Origin: Actinokineospora bangkokensis
Lineage (GTDB): Bacteria > Actinomycetota > Actinomycetes > Mycobacteriales > Pseudonocardiaceae
Assembly (NCBI RefSeq): GCF_001940455.1
Contig: NZ_MKQR01000011.1
Location: forward strand, 186,001-250,000
Length of the DNA stretch: 64,000 bases
Direction: 5' to 3'
Part shown: piece after piece, positions 57,131 through 64,000 of the stretch
Layout: the number at the start of each line of letters is the position of its first letter
How positions within the stretch are numbered: position 1 is the stretch's first letter
The notes under the pieces: model-generated
What the model saw: the letters and a program-made list of their open reading frames with translations, nothing else
Database searches by the model: none
What the model was told of the DNA's origin: nothing
Made by a program: the position numbers and the translations under genes

Positions 57131-58099
57131 CTAACCCTCCCCCGCCCACGCGGTGAGCCGGGCGGCGAACCCGCGCACGCGGTCGCGCAGCTCGGCGGGC
57201 TCCTCGACGGCGAACGGGCGGTCGAGCGCGGCCAGGGCGGCGGGCACCCAGTCCAGGCTCTCCACCTGGAACCGGGCGCGCAGCCACGACCCCTCGCCTG
57301 TCACGGGCTCCAGGGTGGCGACGGTGGGCGGGAACACCGCCCGGACCCGCTCCGGGGTCGCGTTGACGCGCACGACCACGCGGTGCCGGTGGGGCGCGGC
57401 GGCGAGGGCGGAGACCAGGTGCTCACCGGCGTCGAAGTCCTCGGGCGCGGTGAAGGCCCCGGCGCGCACCTGGACCGCGCTGATCCGGTCGACGCGGAAG
57501 GTGCGCAGGTCGGAGCTGGCGGAGTCGTGGCCGGTGACGTACCAGCGCCCGGAGTGGGCGACCACGCCGTAGGGGTGCACCACCCGTTCGCTGGTGCGAC
57601 CGTGCCCCGCGGTGTAGGTCAGCGCCACGGGGTGCCGGTCGCGCGCGGCCCGGGCCAGGGTGAGCAGCACCTCGGTCTCGGCGGTGAGGCCCGGGCGGGC
57701 GGGCGCGGTGAAGGCGGCGACCTCCAGCAGCGCGTCGAGCCGGGCACCGAGCGCTTCGGGCAGCACCCGCCGCACCTTGGCCGCCGCCCCCTCGGCCGCC
57801 GACGCCGACGTGCTGAGCAGCCCGGCGCGACGGCTCGCGACCAGCCCGAGCAGCACGGCCAGGGCCTCGTCGTCGGTCAGCATCAGCGGGGGCATCCGGT
57901 ACCCCGGCGCCAACCGGTACCCGCCGTGGCGCCCGCGCACCGACCGGACCGGGACGTCGAGGTCCACCAGGTGCTCGACGTAGCGGCGCACCGTGCGCTC
58001 GTCGACCTCCAGGCGCCGGGCGAGGTCGGCGACGGTGCGGGTGCCGCCGTTCTGCAGGATCGCCAGCAGGGCCAGCACCCGGGCGGTGGGTCGGGTCAC
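57131..58099 (-). CDS. WYL-domain transcriptional regulator (HTH-WYL, YafY-like)
   Basis: 322 residues from GTG. N-terminal HTH (TVADLARRLEVDERTVRRYVEHL in two pieces) and a WYL ligand domain with VVAHSGRWYVTGHDSASSDLRTFRVDRI at the heart. Members of this family often repress themselves and a divergent gene. A perfect 9-7-9 palindrome is in the divergent promoter shared with the VOC protein gene. Confidence 0.92.
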   Translation of the reverse strand: MTRPTARVLALLAILQNGGTRTVADLARRLEVDERTVRRYVEHLVDLDVPVRSVRGRHGGYRLAPGYRMPPLMLTDDEALAVLLGLVASRRAGLLSTSASAAEGAAAKVRRVLPEALGARLDALLEVAAFTAPARPGLTAETEVLLTLARAARDRHPVALTYTAGHGRTSERVVHPYGVVAHSGRWYVTGHDSASSDLRTFRVDRISAVQVRAGAFTAPEDFDAGEHLVSALAAAPHRHRVVVRVNATPERVRAVFPPTVATLEPVTGEGSWLRARFQVESLDWVPAALAALDRPFAVEEPAELRDRVRGFAARLTAWAGEG

Positions 58100-58113
58100 G
58101 GGTGCACGCTCCC

Positions 58114-58138
58114 ATACCGGGCGGAACCTGCCCGGTAT
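58114..58138. promoter_or_regulatory. Operator-like inverted repeat between WYL regulator and VOC gene
   Basis: ATACCGGGC-GGAACCT-GCCCGGTAT, perfect 9-bp arms with 7-bp spacer, 15 bp from the regulator start and 51 bp from the VOC start. Likely WYL-regulator binding site. Confidence 0.75.
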
Positions 58139-58189
58139 CGCCCCTAGCGTCTCCGGTGACCCCGTACGACCACCCGGGAAGGCCCCACC

Positions 58190-58594
58190 GTGCGCTTCGC
58201 CTCGATCCGCGTCATCACCGACGACCCCACCCGGCTCGTCACCTTCTACGAGCAGGTCACCGGCACCGGCGCCCGCTGGCTCACCGACCAGTTCGCCGAG
58301 CTGCTGCTGCCCTCCTGCACCCTGGCCATCGGCGCCACCGCCACCGTCGCCCTGTTCGGCGCGGGCGCCGCGACCCCCGCGAGCAACCGCAGCGCCATCC
58401 TCGAATTCCTCGTCGACGACGTCGACAGGGAGCACGCCCGCCTCAGCGCCCAGGGCCTGCTGACCGACGTGGTGCAGCACCCCACGACGATGCCGTGGGG
58501 CAACCGCTCCCTGCTCTTCCGCGACCCCGACGGCGCACTGGTCAACCTCTTCACCCCGGTCACCGAGCAGGCCCGCGCCCGCAACACCGGGTGA
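58190..58594 (+). CDS. VOC (glyoxalase-like) domain protein
   Basis: 134 residues from GTG. One VOC module: FASIRVITDDPTRLVTFYEQV, AILEFLVDDVDREHARLSAQG and LLFRDPDGALVNLFTPV. Probably controlled by the divergent WYL regulator. Substrate unknown; such pairs are often linked to resistance to electrophiles or antibiotics. Confidence 0.9.
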   Translation: MRFASIRVITDDPTRLVTFYEQVTGTGARWLTDQFAELLLPSCTLAIGATATVALFGAGAATPASNRSAILEFLVDDVDREHARLSAQGLLTDVVQHPTTMPWGNRSLLFRDPDGALVNLFTPVTEQARARNTG

Positions 58595-58601
58595 CCACGC
58601 C

Positions 58602-59291
58602 CTATGCGCTGACGCGGTCCAACTCGGGCACGACCCAGGCGTCCTGGGGTTGGTGGCGCAGCAGGTAGCCGTTCTCCTGGAAGGAGGTCAGCCCGAACTT
58701 CTCCACCATCCGGTGCTCCGGCTTCGGCTCGGCGAACACCTGCTCGACGGCGAAGGACGCGCCGAACCGCTCGCGCACCTCGGCCAGCCCCACGGAGAAC
58801 GGCGGCGTGGGCAGCAGCGGCGCGTACTCCAGGGTGTTGAGGAACCACGCCGCCCCCGGCCGCAGCAGGCGCGCGACGGACTCGACGTAGCGCTCCCGCA
58901 TGTCCGCGGGGAACGCGATCAGCGACGCCCGGTCGAACACCACGTCCGCCTGCCCGACCTCCTCGGCGGTCAGCTCGAACAGGTCCTGGTTGCGCATCAC
59001 GACGTTGCCCGCGCGCAGCACCCCGGGCGCCTCCCGCACGGGGTCCAGCCCGTTCTCGCTGAAGAACTGGTCGACGGCGTCCGCCACCAGCTCCACCCCG
59101 ACCACCTCGCGGGCGTGCTCGGCGAAGAACAGCAGGTCGACGCTCTTGCCGCACAGCGGCACCAGCACCCGCGCGTCGCGGAGCAGGCCGGTCTCGGCCA
59201 GCCACCGCGCGTGCGGGTGCACCTTGGGCAGGTGGAAGCTGGTCTTGGTGCCGCCCTCGCGCCAGGAGTCGAACCAGAAGTCGGGTTCCAC
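58602..59291 (-). CDS. Thiopurine S-methyltransferase (TPMT) family methyltransferase
   Basis: 229 residues with the family signature at the N-terminus (FWFDSWREGGTKTSFHLPKV, split by family-typical spacing), the SAM site LVPLCGKSVDLLFFAEHAREVVG (in two stretches) and the DRASLIAFPADMRERYVES region. Bacterial members methylate thiol, selenium or tellurium compounds. The last ~25 residues are a short Pro/Asp-rich tail. Convergent with the VOC gene (7-bp gap). Confidence 0.92.
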   Translation of the reverse strand: MEPDFWFDSWREGGTKTSFHLPKVHPHARWLAETGLLRDARVLVPLCGKSVDLLFFAEHAREVVGVELVADAVDQFFSENGLDPVREAPGVLRAGNVVMRNQDLFELTAEEVGQADVVFDRASLIAFPADMRERYVESVARLLRPGAAWFLNTLEYAPLLPTPPFSVGLAEVRERFGASFAVEQVFAEPKPEHRMVEKFGLTSFQENGYLLRHQPQDAWVVPELDRVSA

Positions 59292-59455
59292 CGGTGTCCC
59301 TCTCCGTGCTCAGCGCCACCCGTCGCGGGCAGCCGTCGTGAACCTCATCGGCCCCGACCCCGCGAACGTGAGGCCCCTGCCGGGACTGCGTGAGGCGGCA
59401 GGCGCGGGCATGATGGACGGGATGTCAGCGCGGTTGACTACTGGGGGTCACCACG

Positions 59456-59665
59456 ATGTCCCGTCGAACCGGTTGGTGGGTGCTCGTCGTCGTCGCGTTG
59501 GTCGGGGTGGCGATCAACGTCACCCTGGGGTTGCTGGGGTTCAGCAGGGCGCTGTCGCCCGTCGTCGCGGGGTTGGTGACCGCCGTGTCCGTCGGGGTCG
59601 TCGTGGCGAAGGGGTGGTCTCCCTTCAAGGGATCAGGCGAGAGGAAGGGCGCGCGGCCGGACTAG
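59456..59665 (+). CDS. Small two-helix membrane protein
   Basis: 69 residues from ATG. Two hydrophobic helices (WVLVVVALVGVAINVTLGLL and VVAGLVTAVSVGVVVA) with a basic C-terminus. Function unknown. 28 bp upstream of the PUA/EVE-like gene on the same strand, possibly co-transcribed. Confidence 0.55.
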   Translation: MSRRTGWWVLVVVALVGVAINVTLGLLGFSRALSPVVAGLVTAVSVGVVVAKGWSPFKGSGERKGARPD

Positions 59666-59692
59666 GCTTGCCTGGTTCGGGGAGGAGTGGGT

Positions 59693-60238
59693 GTGCCGAT
59701 CTCGGCAGCGGGTGTGGACGGGGCTCGGGTGGTCATCCAGCCGTCGTTCGGGAACCGGCACGCACGCAGGCACTGGGCGGACACCCTCGACACCTGCGTG
59801 GACTTCCACGCGCCACGCCTCGCGGGCGCGCTGACCGAGCAGCAGCGCGCGGCGCTCGACGAGCAGCACCCCGCGGGGTCGGCGTGGTTCTGGGGAGCCT
59901 CGGACAAGCACGACAAGCGGGCGGACCTGTTGACCGCCGGGGACGTCGTGCTGCTCACCGGGCAGAAGCACGTCCTGGCCATCGGGGAGGTCGGGCACTG
60001 CTTCCGCAACCACGAGTTCGCCCGCCGCCTGTGGCGCCCCGACCCGACGCGGTGCCTGTGGAGCAACGTCTACAGCTTCCGCGCCCTGCGGCACACCCGG
60101 ATCCCCTACGAGCAGGTGTGGGCGCTGCCGGGCTTCAACCCGGGCGACAACTTCATGGGTCTGCGCCTGCTCTCCCCGGACAAGGCCGCCGCGGTCCTGG
60201 CCGGCCTCGACGTCCGCCGACGCCTGCGCGAGCGGTGA
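59693..60238 (+). CDS. Stand-alone EVE/PUA-like fold protein, unknown function
   Basis: 181 residues. The start at GTG 59693 places the GGAGGA ribosome binding site at a proper distance; GTG 59687 is too close. The segments GSAWFWGASDKHDKRADLLTAGDVVLLTGQ (in parts), IGEVGHCFRNHEFAR and LWSNVYSFRALRHTRIPYEQV follow the layout of PUA-like/EVE domains that sense modified bases: a tryptophan near the start, a GDxVLLY-like strand, an xIGEV strand and a late aromatic cage residue. The assignment is by pattern only and weak. Could be a DNA-modification sensor. Confidence 0.5.
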   Translation: MPISAAGVDGARVVIQPSFGNRHARRHWADTLDTCVDFHAPRLAGALTEQQRAALDEQHPAGSAWFWGASDKHDKRADLLTAGDVVLLTGQKHVLAIGEVGHCFRNHEFARRLWRPDPTRCLWSNVYSFRALRHTRIPYEQVWALPGFNPGDNFMGLRLLSPDKAAAVLAGLDVRRRLRER

Positions 60239-60253
60239 CCGCCGCCCGGTCGG

Positions 60254-61159
60254 TCACCTGTCCCAGTGGCGGAGCAAGCGCGCCCGGACGTCCACGAGGC
60301 GGTCGACGGCGCGGGCGCCCGCGACGGGGTCGGGGGCCTCGGACGTGAAGACGAGGGCGAGCATCAGCGCGGCGTCCAACCGGTAGAGCCAGTAACGAGC
60401 GCCGGTCGGTTCAGGGGTGCCGTAGGCGGCGAGGACGCGGTGGAAGTCGATGCCGTTGGCGGGCAGGAGGGCGAACTCGGCCACCCTCGCCAGTTCCAGC
60501 AGCGGTTCGGAGATGAGGGCGTTCGACCAGTCCAGCAGACCGCGGACGGTGCCGCCGACGCAGCGGAGGTTGGCGGCGCGGACGTCGAGGTGGACGAGGC
60601 TGGTCACACGGGCACCGGCGAGGGTCGCGCGCAGCGCCGGAACGGCGGGCGCGGCGGGCAGGTCGGGCACGATGGCGCGCAGCCCGGCCCAGCGCTGCGT
60701 GATCCGCCGCACCAGGAAGTCCACTGTAGACATCTTCGCCGGGTGCGGCGGTGCCGCGGTGGGCGGCGGGATGTCGTGCAAGCGGCGCAGGAGCGCGCCC
60801 AGCCCGGCCTGGCCGGCGCCGGTGCCGTCGTCCGGGAGGTAGTCGCTGATCAGCACGTCGCGGTCACCCAGCACGAGCGCGCGCGGGGTCGCCACCGGGA
60901 TCCCGAAACCCGCGACGTGCTTCGTGACCGCGTTTTCCCACCGCAGCAGGGCGCGGGTGTCGACGACGGGATCGTTGGCGTTGCCCTGGAAACGCCCGCC
61001 GACCGGGGTGCGCAGGACGACCCCCGACCCGTCGGCGGCCGTGGCGCGGAAGACAGCGAACTCCAAGCCGCTGCCCACGGGCACGAGCCCCGAGCAGCCG
61101 TGGCGGGACGCGATCTCGACCAGGTCAGGCGGGGGCAGCTCAGACGGGGGCAGGTCCAC
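60254..61159 (-). CDS. Aminoglycoside phosphotransferase-like kinase
   Basis: 301 residues. APH/choline-kinase-fold motifs: LVHLDVRAANLRCVGG (HxDxxxxN catalytic loop) and GLLDWSNALISEP (metal-binding DW). The N-terminal glycine-rich loop is GSGLEFAVFRA. It could phosphorylate a small molecule or aminoglycoside; function not predicted more precisely. Ends convergent with the EVE-like gene, starts inside the TetR gene end (20-bp overlap), so the two are one transcript. Confidence 0.88.
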   Translation of the reverse strand: MDLPPSELPPPDLVEIASRHGCSGLVPVGSGLEFAVFRATAADGSGVVLRTPVGGRFQGNANDPVVDTRALLRWENAVTKHVAGFGIPVATPRALVLGDRDVLISDYLPDDGTGAGQAGLGALLRRLHDIPPPTAAPPHPAKMSTVDFLVRRITQRWAGLRAIVPDLPAAPAVPALRATLAGARVTSLVHLDVRAANLRCVGGTVRGLLDWSNALISEPLLELARVAEFALLPANGIDFHRVLAAYGTPEPTGARYWLYRLDAALMLALVFTSEAPDPVAGARAVDRLVDVRARLLRHWDR

Positions 61160-61706
61160 CCACGCCCGCCATGGCGATCTCGAACAGCCGATGCGCGCGC
61201 GGCAGCGGGTCGGGCCCGTGCTCGGTCGCCAGCGTCACCCCGACGGCCAAGGCGATCAGGTCGAGCACGCTCACGCCGCCAGCCACTCCCCCGTCGGCCA
61301 CCGCGCGCTCCAGCAACGGCGTGCCCGCTTGGGCGAGCGTGGCCGCGCAGGTGTTGTCTCCCAGCGGGTCGGACTCCCGGTACGCGAGGGCGACGGCGAG
61401 GCCGCGGGCGGTGACGCAGTAGGTGACGACCTCCGACAGCCACTCCATCAGGGCGGCCCGGCTGTCGTCGTGGGCGGCGAGGTCCGCCGCGCGGGCGCAC
61501 AGGGCCGCGATGCGCTTGCCCGACACGGCTTCCAGCAGGGCGTGGCGGGTCGGGAAGTGGCGGCGCACGGTCGCGGAGCCGACGCCCGCGGTGCGGGCGA
61601 TCTGCTCCAGGGAGGCCTCGGCGCCGCGCCGGGCGACCTCGTCCTCCGCGACGGCGAGGATCAGCGCGTGGTTGCGCCGGGCGTCGGCGCGCAGGCGGTC
61701 GGCGAT
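61140..61706 (-). CDS. TetR-family regulator with apparent ATC start
   Basis: About 188 residues. HTH: SLEQIARTAGVGSATVRRHFPTRHALL (in halves); C-terminal region TARGLAVALAYRESDPLG. The N-terminal residues fitting the family (xADRLRADARRNHALI) start at codon ATC 61706, preceded by GGAGGGAGG with 7-nt spacing. The only standard in-frame alternative is GTG 61781, which would lie inside the operator palindrome and add 25 odd residues. Divergent from the NmrA-like gene with a perfect 17-bp inverted repeat between. Confidence 0.82.
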   Translation of the reverse strand: MADRLRADARRNHALILAVAEDEVARRGAEASLEQIARTAGVGSATVRRHFPTRHALLEAVSGKRIAALCARAADLAAHDDSRAALMEWLSEVVTYCVTARGLAVALAYRESDPLGDNTCAATLAQAGTPLLERAVADGGVAGGVSVLDLIALAVGVTLATEHGPDPLPRAHRLFEIAMAGVGGPAPV

Positions 61707-61727
61707 GGCCGGACCTCCCTCCTTGCC

Positions 61728-61783
61728 AAGTGGCGGGGTCCGCCATATCGTACCGGACAGCAAAACGGCGGACCCCGCCACTT
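61728..61783. promoter_or_regulatory. Double operator between TetR and NmrA-like genes
   Basis: Two perfect 17-bp inverted copies of AAGTGGCGGGGTCCGCC (61728-61744, complement at 61767-61783) separated by 22 bp. Each copy contains the smaller palindrome TGGCGG-GGT-CCGCC(A/G). This gives two adjacent TetR-type sites covering both promoters. Confidence 0.8.
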
Positions 61784-61800
61784 AGCTCCCCGGAGGAACC

Positions 61801-62706
61801 ATGCCCCCCGCTCCCGTGCTCGTCACCGGCGCCACCGGCAGGCAGGGCGGCGCGGTCGCCCGCGCCCTGCTGGCCGCGGGCGCCCCCGTGCGCGCCCTCG
61901 TCCGCGACCAGGCCAAGGCCGGGCCGCTGCGCGACCTCGGCGTCGAGGTCGTGCCCGGCGACCTGCTCGACCTCGACTCGGTGACCAGGGCCGCGCGCGG
62001 CGCCGCGGCGGTGTTCTCGGTGCAGATGGCGCCCTTCGCCGACGGCCGGTTCGACTTCGACGCCGAGGTGGCGCAGGCGAGCACCCTCATCGCGGGCGCC
62101 GGGGCCGCGGGCGTCACCCGGTTCGTGCACACGTCGGTGTCCGGGGCGGGCCAGCACGCCGACTCCCCCGCCTGGGACTGGGGGCGCACGTCCCCGGTCG
62201 CGCCGTCGCTGAACGCCAAGGCCGAGATCCAGGACCGCGTGCGCGCCGCGGGCTTCGACCGCTGGACGATCATCAAGCCCGCGTTCTTCATGGACAACTT
62301 CCGCCCCGCCATGGGCTTCCTGTTCCCGCGCGGGGTCGAGGGCGGGATCGTGAGCGTGCTGAAGCCCTCGACCCAGGTCGCCCTCGTGGCCACCGCGGAC
62401 ATCGGGGCCGCCGCGGCCGCGGCGCTGCTCGACCCGGACCGCTTCCACGGCGTCGAACTGGAACTGGCGTCGGACCGGCTGCCCATGTCCCGGATCGCGG
62501 AGGTGCTGTCGGAGGCGCTGGGCACCCCGCTGCGCGCGCCGGAGATGACCGAGGCGGAGGCGTTGGCGGCCGGGATGCCCGGCATGGGGGCCTCGCACGA
62601 GTGGATGAACCGGCAGGGGCAACCGGCCCTGCCGGAGTTCGCGCGGGCGCTCGGCATCCCGCTCACCAGCTTCGCCGACTGGGCGCGCGCGAGCCTGCCG
62701 GAGTGA
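61801..62706 (+). CDS. NmrA-like NAD(P)-binding oxidoreductase
   Basis: 301 residues. The Rossmann motif is TGATGRQGG (about 9-17), followed by PVRALVRD, VVPGDLLDLDSV and VTRFVHTSVSGAG. It belongs to the NmrA/atypical SDR group without a regular YxxxK. Such proteins sense or reduce quinones. The TetR operator lies directly before it, so expression is probably induced by a TetR ligand. Confidence 0.9.
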   Translation: MPPAPVLVTGATGRQGGAVARALLAAGAPVRALVRDQAKAGPLRDLGVEVVPGDLLDLDSVTRAARGAAAVFSVQMAPFADGRFDFDAEVAQASTLIAGAGAAGVTRFVHTSVSGAGQHADSPAWDWGRTSPVAPSLNAKAEIQDRVRAAGFDRWTIIKPAFFMDNFRPAMGFLFPRGVEGGIVSVLKPSTQVALVATADIGAAAAAALLDPDRFHGVELELASDRLPMSRIAEVLSEALGTPLRAPEMTEAEALAAGMPGMGASHEWMNRQGQPALPEFARALGIPLTSFADWARASLPE

Positions 62707-62739
62707 GGCGCCGGGCAGGCCCCTCGGACCGGTCACGGC

Positions 62740-63297
62740 CTACCCGTGCGCGGTGGCGGCGGTCATGAGGCGGTCCGCGGCGATGGCGCAGAGGCCGCGG
62801 GTGGTGTCGGCGTCGACGGCGTGGGTGATGGCGCCCTCAAGGGTGAAGGTGGCGGCGGCGACCTCGGCGACGCGGCGGTCGGCGGGGATGGGGTGCGGCA
62901 GGTTGGCGGCGAAGACCTGCTCCAGGGTGCGGTGGAAGCCGGTGTGCCACTCGTCGATGACCGGGGAGACGGCGAGGCGGTTGTGCACCGTGGCGACGAG
63001 GTGCTTGACCGGGCGCAGGCGGTCGACGAGCCAGTGGAACTGCTCGGCCAGCGGCTCGGCCGTGACCGTCCCCAGCTCCGCCAGCAGGGTGTGCAGGTAG
63101 CGGTCGGCCACCGCGACGAGCAGGTCGTCCTTGTCCTGGAAGTACCAGTAGAGGGTGTTCGGGGCCACACCGGCGTGCTGTGCCAGCTTGCTCATCGAGG
63201 TCGCCTCGTAGCCGTCGCGCACCAACAACAGTGCGGCTGCCACCAGCAGCTCATCCCGTTTTTGTTCCTTCGGCACAAGCACGCGGTTTCGGGGCAC
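62740..63297 (-). CDS. TetR-family transcriptional regulator
   Basis: About 185 residues from GTG 63297. HTH: SMSKLAQHAGVAPNTLYWYFQDKDDLL (in two pieces). ORF upstream to 63363 exists but would include the operator region. It has an ordinary TetR ligand-binding C-terminus with EWHTGFHRTLEQVFAANL. Divergent from the alpha/beta hydrolase, which it likely represses. Confidence 0.85.
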   Translation of the reverse strand: MPRNRVLVPKEQKRDELLVAAALLLVRDGYEATSMSKLAQHAGVAPNTLYWYFQDKDDLLVAVADRYLHTLLAELGTVTAEPLAEQFHWLVDRLRPVKHLVATVHNRLAVSPVIDEWHTGFHRTLEQVFAANLPHPIPADRRVAEVAAATFTLEGAITHAVDADTTRGLCAIAADRLMTAATAHG

Positions 63298-63336
63298 ACC
63301 CCATCTTGACAGGTGTTCCGGATGCCGCCAACCTCC

Positions 63337-63355
63337 TCTTGAACAGCAATCAAGA
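63337..63355. promoter_or_regulatory. Likely TetR operator before the alpha/beta hydrolase
   Basis: TCTTGA-ACAGCAA-TCAAGA, a perfect 6-bp inverted repeat with 7-bp spacer, 11 bp before the hydrolase ATG. A half-site ATCTTGA recurs at 63303-63309. Confidence 0.65.
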
Positions 63356-63365
63356 AGGGTCACCG

Positions 63366-64000
63366 ATGAGCGACGCTCCCCCGCGCAGCGACGTGCGCTT
63401 CACCTCCGGCGCCGACCGCTGCCACGCCTGGCTCTACCTGCCCACCCCCACCCCCGCCCCCGACGCGGGCGCGCCGCCGGTGGTGGTGATGGCGCACGGG
63501 CTCGGGGGCGTCAAGGCGCTGCGGCTCGCGGCGTTCGCCGAGCGGTTCCAGGCCGCGGGCTACGCCTGCCTCGTCTTCGACTACCGGCACTTCGGCGACA
63601 GCGAGGGCCAGCCGCGCGAGCTGTTGAGCATCCGCCGCCAGCGCGAGGACTGGCACGCCGCGGTCGCCTTCGCCCGCTCGCTGCCCGAGGTCGACGGCGA
63701 CCGGGTGGTGGTGTGGGGGACCTCGTTCGCGGGTGGGCACGCGATCACCACCGCCGCCGAGGACGCCGACGTGGTGGCGGCGATCGCCCAGTGCCCGTTC
63801 ACCGACGGCTTCGCCTCGGCGCGCACCATCTCGCCGCTGGCCACGGTGCGCGTGGGGTTCGCGGCCTTCGCGGACCACCTCGCGCGGCTGCTGCGCCGCC
63901 CGCCGGTGCGGGTCAAGGTGGCCGGGCGCCCCGGCGAGGTCGCGCTGATGAACGCGCCCGACGCGCTCGACGGCATCCACGAGCTGCTCAAGGCCTCCGA
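63366..64000 (+). CDS. Alpha/beta hydrolase, C-terminus cut off by the window edge
   Basis: 211 residues visible. HGLGG oxyanion-type motif at about 39-43 (VVVMAHGLGGVKALRL), FDYRHFGDSEGQPR typical of acetyl-xylan-esterase/S15-like enzymes and nucleophile motif GTSFAGG (Ser about residue 120). The rest, including the Asp and His, is outside. Controlled by the divergent TetR (inference). Confidence 0.88.
   Translation, partial: MSDAPPRSDVRFTSGADRCHAWLYLPTPTPAPDAGAPPVVVMAHGLGGVKALRLAAFAERFQAAGYACLVFDYRHFGDSEGQPRELLSIRRQREDWHAAVAFARSLPEVDGDRVVVWGTSFAGGHAITTAAEDADVVAAIAQCPFTDGFASARTISPLATVRVGFAAFADHLARLLRRPPVRVKVAGRPGEVALMNAPDALDGIHELLKAS

Noticed and set aside
1-64000. CRISPR arrays, tRNA/rRNA genes, riboswitches, toxin-antitoxin pairs or complete insertion sequences
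   Set aside because: No regularly spaced repeats, cloverleaf, conserved aptamer or transposase/toxin motif was seen; a dedicated covariance-model search could still find a small RNA.

Overview
The window is GC-rich, codon-biased DNA from a filamentous actinomycete, most likely in the Pseudonocardiales. The evidence for this is the many GTG starts, a LAL-type LuxR regulator, F420/luciferase-like enzymes, PucR/TetR/MarR regulators, secreted proteases and a type II polyketide synthase (PKS). The lineage is inferred from style and gene content only. I see no tRNA, rRNA, CRISPR array, prophage or complete insertion sequence.

Layout. At 1-11.4 kb there is an SDR (cut by the edge), a zinc alcohol dehydrogenase, a LAL regulator, two secreted proteases (subtilisin-like and trypsin-like), an MFS transporter, a membrane-anchored unknown and an ATP-grasp protein. 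At 11.4-15.5 kb lie a small secreted protein, an envelope/stress cluster (DUF3618, holin-like membrane protein, amphipathic membrane protein), small membrane proteins and a P-loop kinase-like protein. At 15.6-20.7 kb an overlapping operon encodes an FAD monooxygenase, an AIF/NDH-2-like oxidoreductase, a hemerythrin-like protein and a DHA2 exporter, divergent from a MarR regulator. A MITE-like palindromic element sits at 20.76-20.93 kb. At 20.9-29.0 kb an eight-gene operon joins a complete oligopeptide/nickel-type ABC importer to two luciferase-like monooxygenases, a PNPOx-like protein and a rhodanese, next to a TetR regulator with a palindromic site between them.

The centrepiece is a type II aromatic PKS operon, read right to left from 39737 to 29869: di-domain ABM oxygenase, FAD monooxygenase, TcmI-like cyclase, KS-alpha, KS-beta, ACP, ketoreductase, di-domain aromatase/cyclase, second FAD monooxygenase, O-methyltransferase, SDR. 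Most junctions overlap by 4 bp, so the operon is probably translationally coupled. It ends at a 20-bp-stem terminator. Just upstream are two OmpR-type regulators with degenerate receivers (one lacks the phospho-acceptor Asp, both lack the receiver Lys), like the ligand-sensing atypical regulators of angucycline clusters. A KS-alpha/KS-beta/ACP set with ActIII-type ketoreductase and di-domain aromatase/cyclase implies a C9-reduced, C7-C12-cyclised aromatic polyketide that is then oxygenated and O-methylated. No glycosyltransferase, PPTase or malonyltransferase is visible here.

At 41.7-51.7 kb are a beta-lactamase-fold hydrolase, ArsR- and TetR-type regulators, an SDR, two PucR-type regulators, a PET-hydrolase/cutinase homologue, an M28-like protein with degraded metal ligands, and a second secreted alpha/beta hydrolase with its own TetR. 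One 16-bp palindrome (CCTAACG-type) lies in front of both a PucR gene and the second hydrolase, which suggests a shared local regulon. At 51.7-64 kb come an atypical STAS protein, a secreted unknown, a SpoIIE-type phosphatase and several regulator/enzyme pairs (WYL/VOC, TetR/NmrA, TetR/alpha-beta hydrolase), each with a clear palindrome in the divergent promoter. Two genes (alcohol dehydrogenase, TetR at 61 kb) seem to lack a normal start codon and have ATC at the expected place.
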